Source: an uncultured Oscillospiraceae bacterium (lineage in GTDB: Bacteria; Bacillota_A; Clostridia; Oscillospirales; Oscillospiraceae). Taken from it: 16,661 nt of DNA. Below are positions 13,941-16,661 of the stretch, piece after piece. Location of the stretch: assembly GCA_910584605.1 (NCBI GenBank), contig CAJUAW010000058.1, positions 1 through 16,661 of the forward strand. Direction: 5' to 3'. How positions within the stretch are numbered: the first letter of the stretch is position 1; the number at the start of each line of letters is the position of its first letter. The notes below the pieces were generated by a model. That model made no database searches. It saw nothing but the letters and a program-made list of their open reading frames with translations, and was not told the DNA's origin. The translations under genes were made by a program, and so were the position numbers.

Positions 13941-14136
13941 GGAACAGTACAGCCGGGTCGCGGGTGTACTGTTCCGGCGGGTGCGCCGCCCTGCGGCGAT
14001 TGCGGAAAAGGCCTCCGATTTCCGCCCGGTCAGGCGAGAACACAGGGGGCGAGGCTGACGGATTTTTGTGGCGCGGCTGCGCCACAACACCGGCGCGGAG
14101 CGCCGGTCAGCAGGGTTTGGGGAAGGCACTCCCCAA
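13941..14136. other. Hairpin array, probable oriT region of a decayed conjugative element
   Basis: Hairpins follow one another: GGAACAGTACA / TGTACTGTTCC (13941-13951, 13965-13975); GGCGG / CCGCC (13976-13980, 13986-13990); TTGTGGCGC / GCGCCACAA (14066-14074, 14079-14087); ACCGGCGC / GCGCCGGT (14089-14096, 14100-14107); TTGGGGA / TCCCCAA (14117-14123, 14130-14136). There is no plausible gene in 13660-14236. Such blocks precede mobC in Tn1549-type elements of gut Firmicutes, and oriT sites typically carry inverted repeats beside the nick site. The position upstream of a MobC-like start supports that reading. The nick site cannot be placed. Confidence 0.42.
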
Positions 14137-14236
14137 CAAGTAGCAGACCAGGGGAACAAATGAGCGGAGCGAAATTTGGGCCACGGGTCGATACTTGCTC
14201 TTACGTTACAGGAAGCACCGATAAACTAGAATTTTA

Positions 14237-14758
14237 TCACTTTAATTTTTCCCATTCTTCACGCTTTATGGCATATGCATATGATATCCCATTCTTTTCA
14301 TCGGGATATTCTTTCACTTTCCTCATACCGATTGCAATAGCAACAGAATACGAACCAATATTTGTATATTTCATGTAAGAATATAGACAATCGTATTCTG
14401 TATTCATAAATGCCCAATTTCTAACTGCGCTTGCGGCCTCACTTCCAAAACCTTTCCTCCAATGATTTTTATGAATGTGATACCCTATTTCAGGCAGGAA
14501 TTCTCCATCAATATTCTGTATTGTCAGCCCGCAGTCGCCGATAAATTCACCCGTTTCTCTTAAAACAACAGCCCACAAACCGAATCCATATTCCTCGTAG
14601 TTTTGGAGATTCCATTCAATCCAATTCTTTGTACGTTTCTCATCAAAAGGTTTGGGATAGTGTCGCATGGTTTCTGGATCTGAAAAGATTTCAAATAATG
14701 CCGGAAAATCCTCATGAGTAAATTCTCTTAACAGTAGTCTTTCCGTTTCAATTATCAT
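14237..14758 (-). CDS. GNAT-family N-acetyltransferase (RimJ/RimL-like)
   Basis: A 173-residue acetyltransferase of the GNAT_3 / RimJ-RimL type. It begins IETERLLLREFTHEDFPALF, typical of the group. The acetyl-CoA loop is RKGFGSEA at 101-108, and the C-terminal NIGSYSVAIAIGM at 133-145 corresponds to the usual N..S..VA..GF motif. The substrate may be a ribosomal protein, a small molecule or an antibiotic, and cannot be told. The ATG at 14758 has AAGGAGA 7 nt ahead and its own promoter. Its coding sequence is much richer in A and T than the core genes, and it lies beside mobile-element remains, so it was probably acquired. No terminator is seen after its stop. Confidence 0.88.
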   Translation of the reverse strand: MIIETERLLLREFTHEDFPALFEIFSDPETMRHYPKPFDEKRTKNWIEWNLQNYEEYGFGLWAVVLRETGEFIGDCGLTIQNIDGEFLPEIGYHIHKNHWRKGFGSEAASAVRNWAFMNTEYDCLYSYMKYTNIGSYSVAIAIGMRKVKEYPDEKNGISYAYAIKREEWEKLK

Positions 14759-14801
14759 TATTGTTTCTCCTTAAATCCCGATTTATCGGTTTGTTCTGAA
14801 A

Positions 14802-14830
14802 AGTATAGCATAATAGAAACCAGCTTTCAA
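14802..14830 (-). promoter_or_regulatory. Vegetative promoter of the GNAT gene
   Basis: On the minus strand TTGAAA (14825-14830), 17 bp, TATACT (14802-14807), with TGC just before the -10 box (extended -10). The predicted leader is about 35 nt. Confidence 0.78.
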
Positions 14831-14932
14831 GAGGCATATTTCTTAATTCGGAATAGCGGGGGCGGCTGTCAATTCGACAAAGTTTTCTTGTGATACTTTA
14901 CCGCACATGAGCATTTCCGCAGGGTTTCTTGT

Positions 14933-14961
14933 TTGACAGGTTTTTCAGATGATGATAGAAT
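14933..14961 (+). promoter_or_regulatory. Vegetative promoter of the broken merR gene
   Basis: TTGACA (14933-14938), 17 bp, TAGAAT (14956-14961). It lies about 30 bp before the ATG at 14992, and GGGAGAG sits 8 nt ahead of that ATG. Spacing is normal, so it does not look MerR-activated. Confidence 0.75.
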
Positions 14962-14991
14962 GAAGCATCCTATTTTGGGAGAGTTTTCGCC

Positions 14992-15314
14992 ATGAAGAAA
15001 GAAAATCTGCTGTCCATCGGCGCTCTGTCAAAGCAGACTGGCGTTCATATCAAATCCCTCCGTTACTATGATTCTTTGGGTATTCTCCGTCCTGCCTATG
15101 TTGACCCCAGCAGCGGCTACCGCTATTACAGCTTGCAGTAAATACCGGTAGTAGACGCCATCCAATTGAACATGCCGAAACTATTTTCCCGGAACAATTT
15201 GCGCTGGATTATGAAAAGTACGTGATCGAATCTGAACTATCTCTTGGAGAGTATGACTGTGCCGCACCTCCTTTTGAACTTTGCTGCTCACTCCCTAATG
15301 ACCTCGCTCCCTGA
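14992..15314 (+). pseudogene. Broken MerR-family regulator
   Basis: The ATG at 14992 opens a MerR DNA-binding domain (LLSIGALSKQTGVHIKSLRYYD, wing PSSGYRYYSLQ), but TAA at 15139-15141 stops it after 49 residues. The code resumes in the same frame as IPVVDAIQL, the normal continuation, so the stop replaces an expected residue. After about 15167 the sense frame seems to change to one open from 15168 to a TGA at 15312-15314 (EHAETIFPEQFALDYEKYV, ending in PPFELCCSLPNDLAP), which may be the tail of the same effector domain. The middle of the protein is missing. So there is one nonsense change and one internal deletion. The 49-residue peptide could bind DNA only weakly without its dimerisation helix. 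Confidence 0.72.
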
Positions 15315-15548
15315 CAGGATATTGGACTGAAAAGGTTCATTCACCAATGCGCAGGGACATCGCATTCATAATCAGCACCCAGAGCTTTAGAAGCGGTATC
15401 TGGTAGGATAGGAACAGATTAGCATCATCTTCCACCCGCTCAGCGGTTCCTTGGCGGAAATGCATTATAGGCTACCCCATTGTGGGAGAGTCAATAGGTT
15501 TTCTGATGTTTCTCTGCTTTTTTGAAACATGCAGCAGCATGAAAACAG
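15315..15548. other. Unassigned stretch between the broken merR and the DUF4340 gene
   Basis: About 235 bp with no supportable gene. A 42-codon minus-strand frame (about 15338-15466, MHFRQGTAERVEDD) has no good ribosome site and matches nothing I know. The segment may be further debris of the merR gene or of the mobile element. Confidence 0.4.
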
Positions 15549-15582
15549 CAGCGGCATTGAATCGTCAGATTCAATGCCGCTG
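15549..15582 (-). terminator. Terminator after the DUF4340 gene
   Basis: CAGCGGCATTGAATC (15549-15563), loop GTCA, GATTCAATGCCGCTG (15568-15582): perfect 15-bp arms. On the minus strand it is followed by TTTT (15542-15545 region), and it begins 12 nt beyond the DUF4340 stop. TTT also follows on the plus side. Confidence 0.8.
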
Positions 15583-15594
15583 TTTGCTTGTCTA

Positions 15595-16661
15595 TCAGTT
15601 TAACACAATTTCATGAATCGCCTCGATCAGATCAACGACCTCTCCACGGTTTACCAAAGCCACGCTCTCTCCGTCTACCACCGCGAGACAATGGGTTCCA
15701 TCATACCGGTACAGCCGAATCAAAACCGTTGGAAAATGCTCATTGTCAAGGTGGATGGTCAGGCCGATCTCTTCTTTCTGAGAGGGCTTTTCGCTGGTGA
15801 ACTCGTCCGCGCGCAGAGCCTCCAAAGTCGCTTTGAGGTCATCAATTTCCAATTCCTCCTCTTGGAAAGACCAAGTACGCTCCTTTCCCTTTTCCTCCGA
15901 AGTCAGGGTATAGGAGTCCCCTTCCAGAGAAATGTCGATTTGCCGGACATCCGCAAAGTCCGCAGTGAATATCTCCAGATGCCGGAAGTCGTCATAGGAT
16001 GCGGCCATCAGATCCTTGTACTGGTCGGAGGAAATTTGATAGATGATGGGGGACTGGTCTACCCGCAGATAGGCCGTGACCGTCTCATCCTCACTGTCAT
16101 CCTCATCGGACGGTTTCTTGATCTCCTCTGGATCACGGCTGATATGGAGAACAAATACTCCTGCCCTTTCCTCGTCCTTTGGCGTATACTCCGCAGTGAC
16201 CGTCAGCTCCGGTGTATCCAGGCCGTAGGTGGCCAGCTCCTCGTCTGTCACGTTGTAGGTGACATAGTTGGTCGGATTCAAATTTGAGATCTTACGCAGA
16301 TAGATGTCTACCCGATCCGTATCCAGAGGCAGAGATTTTTCACCGCGTTGGGTAAAGTAGACATCCTCGGCGCAGTAGGTATTGGAGCTGTCCTCCTCGT
16401 AGGAAGCGGCGTAATCCTGCGCGCCGGAGAATTGGATACTGGTCACTTGGTCAAAGTCCGGCATTTCATCATGGGCAATCATATCGCTGAGGACGGCGTC
16501 AAACTGATCCAGCGGGTCGTTCTGAACCAGGTAGACGTTGCCGTCCCCGATGGAGACATACCGCTGGGAATCCATTTTGCTGAAGTCTCCCAGCTTGATC
16601 TCATAGGACTGTTCCTCCGTAGTCAGGTGAATGGTACACACGGGGTTGTCCAGCCCGTACT
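15595..16661 (-). CDS. DUF4340 domain-containing protein, N-terminus cut off by window edge
   Basis: The frame is open from the right edge to a TGA at 15595-15597, giving at least 354 residues. The repeated unit YGLDNP / YGLDTP with following beta-strands, and the stretches PLDQFD, YLRVDQSPIIYQISSDQYKDL and LTIHLDNEHFPTVLIRLYRYDG, fit DUF4340. An acidic linker (PSDEDDSEDE) lies near the middle. DUF4340 proteins are usually membrane-anchored and encoded after the GldG-like part of an ABC-type complex; that neighbour would lie beyond the right edge, as would the signal or anchor. A GTG at 16641 is not the true start because YGLDNP continues upstream of it. The role is unknown. Confidence 0.78.
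   Translation of the reverse strand, partial: YGLDNPVCTIHLTTEEQSYEIKLGDFSKMDSQRYVSIGDGNVYLVQNDPLDQFDAVLSDMIAHDEMPDFDQVTSIQFSGAQDYAASYEEDSSNTYCAEDVYFTQRGEKSLPLDTDRVDIYLRKISNLNPTNYVTYNVTDEELATYGLDTPELTVTAEYTPKDEERAGVFVLHISRDPEEIKKPSDEDDSEDETVTAYLRVDQSPIIYQISSDQYKDLMAASYDDFRHLEIFTADFADVRQIDISLEGDSYTLTSEEKGKERTWSFQEEELEIDDLKATLEALRADEFTSEKPSQKEEIGLTIHLDNEHFPTVLIRLYRYDGTHCLAVVDGESVALVNRGEVVDLIEAIHEIVLN

Noticed and set aside
1..16661. tRNA, rRNA, CRISPR arrays, riboswitches, intact insertion sequences
   Set aside because: Looked for by eye and none seen; weak or unusual ones could be missed without a search tool.

Overview
The window looks like the chromosome of a GC-rich, spore-forming Clostridia, most like gut Oscillospiraceae (the Flavonifractor, Pseudoflavonifractor or Lawsonibacter group). 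Grounds for this: strong AGGAGG-type ribosome sites, an HPr with both His15 and Ser46, sporulation genes, ECF sigma/anti-sigma pairs, and the neighbouring rsmD and coaD genes common in Firmicutes. The genus is an inference. Most of the window is chromosomal housekeeping DNA. The stretch from about 13.39 to 15.5 kb is different: patchy, partly AT-rich, and probably decayed mobile DNA.

Layout. At 1-804 (minus strand) there is a sporulation corner: the first 219 codons of a SPOCS-domain (DUF3794) protein, a SigmaE-like promoter before it, and a 23-codon gene that reads as SpoVM. At 1079-2475 (minus) lies an ECF sigma factor with its membrane anti-sigma factor. At 2600-6349 (minus) is a housekeeping run: ptsH (HPr), uvrC, rsmD, coaD and a coiled-coil protein of unknown function. 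At 6768-8668 (plus) is a second ECF sigma/anti-sigma pair, related to the first and ending in a terminator shared with mutS2.

At 8697-11975 (minus) merR, a DUF6194 gene and mutS2 overlap one another as one operon. Facing it at 12097-13230 (plus) is an aldo/keto reductase with two C-terminal iron-sulfur motifs. The gap between them holds a classic MerR promoter (19-bp spacer with a perfect dyad) and a strong opposing merR promoter, so the two promoters point at each other.

At 13390-14240 there appear to be remains of a conjugative element: a short ORF that looks like a MobC N-terminus joined to a cytidylate-kinase-like C-terminus, a perfect-consensus promoter, and a cluster of hairpins resembling an oriT region. 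After it come an AT-rich GNAT acetyltransferase, a broken merR gene with an intact promoter, and about 235 bp with nothing recognisable. The window closes with a DUF4340 protein (minus) that runs off the right edge.

I found no rRNA, tRNA, CRISPR array or intact insertion sequence. I see no clearly new multi-gene system. The points most worth following are the tiny spoVM gene beside the SPOCS gene, the face-to-face MerR promoters, the matching leader blocks of the two ECF operons, and the chimeric mobC-like gene with its hairpin array.
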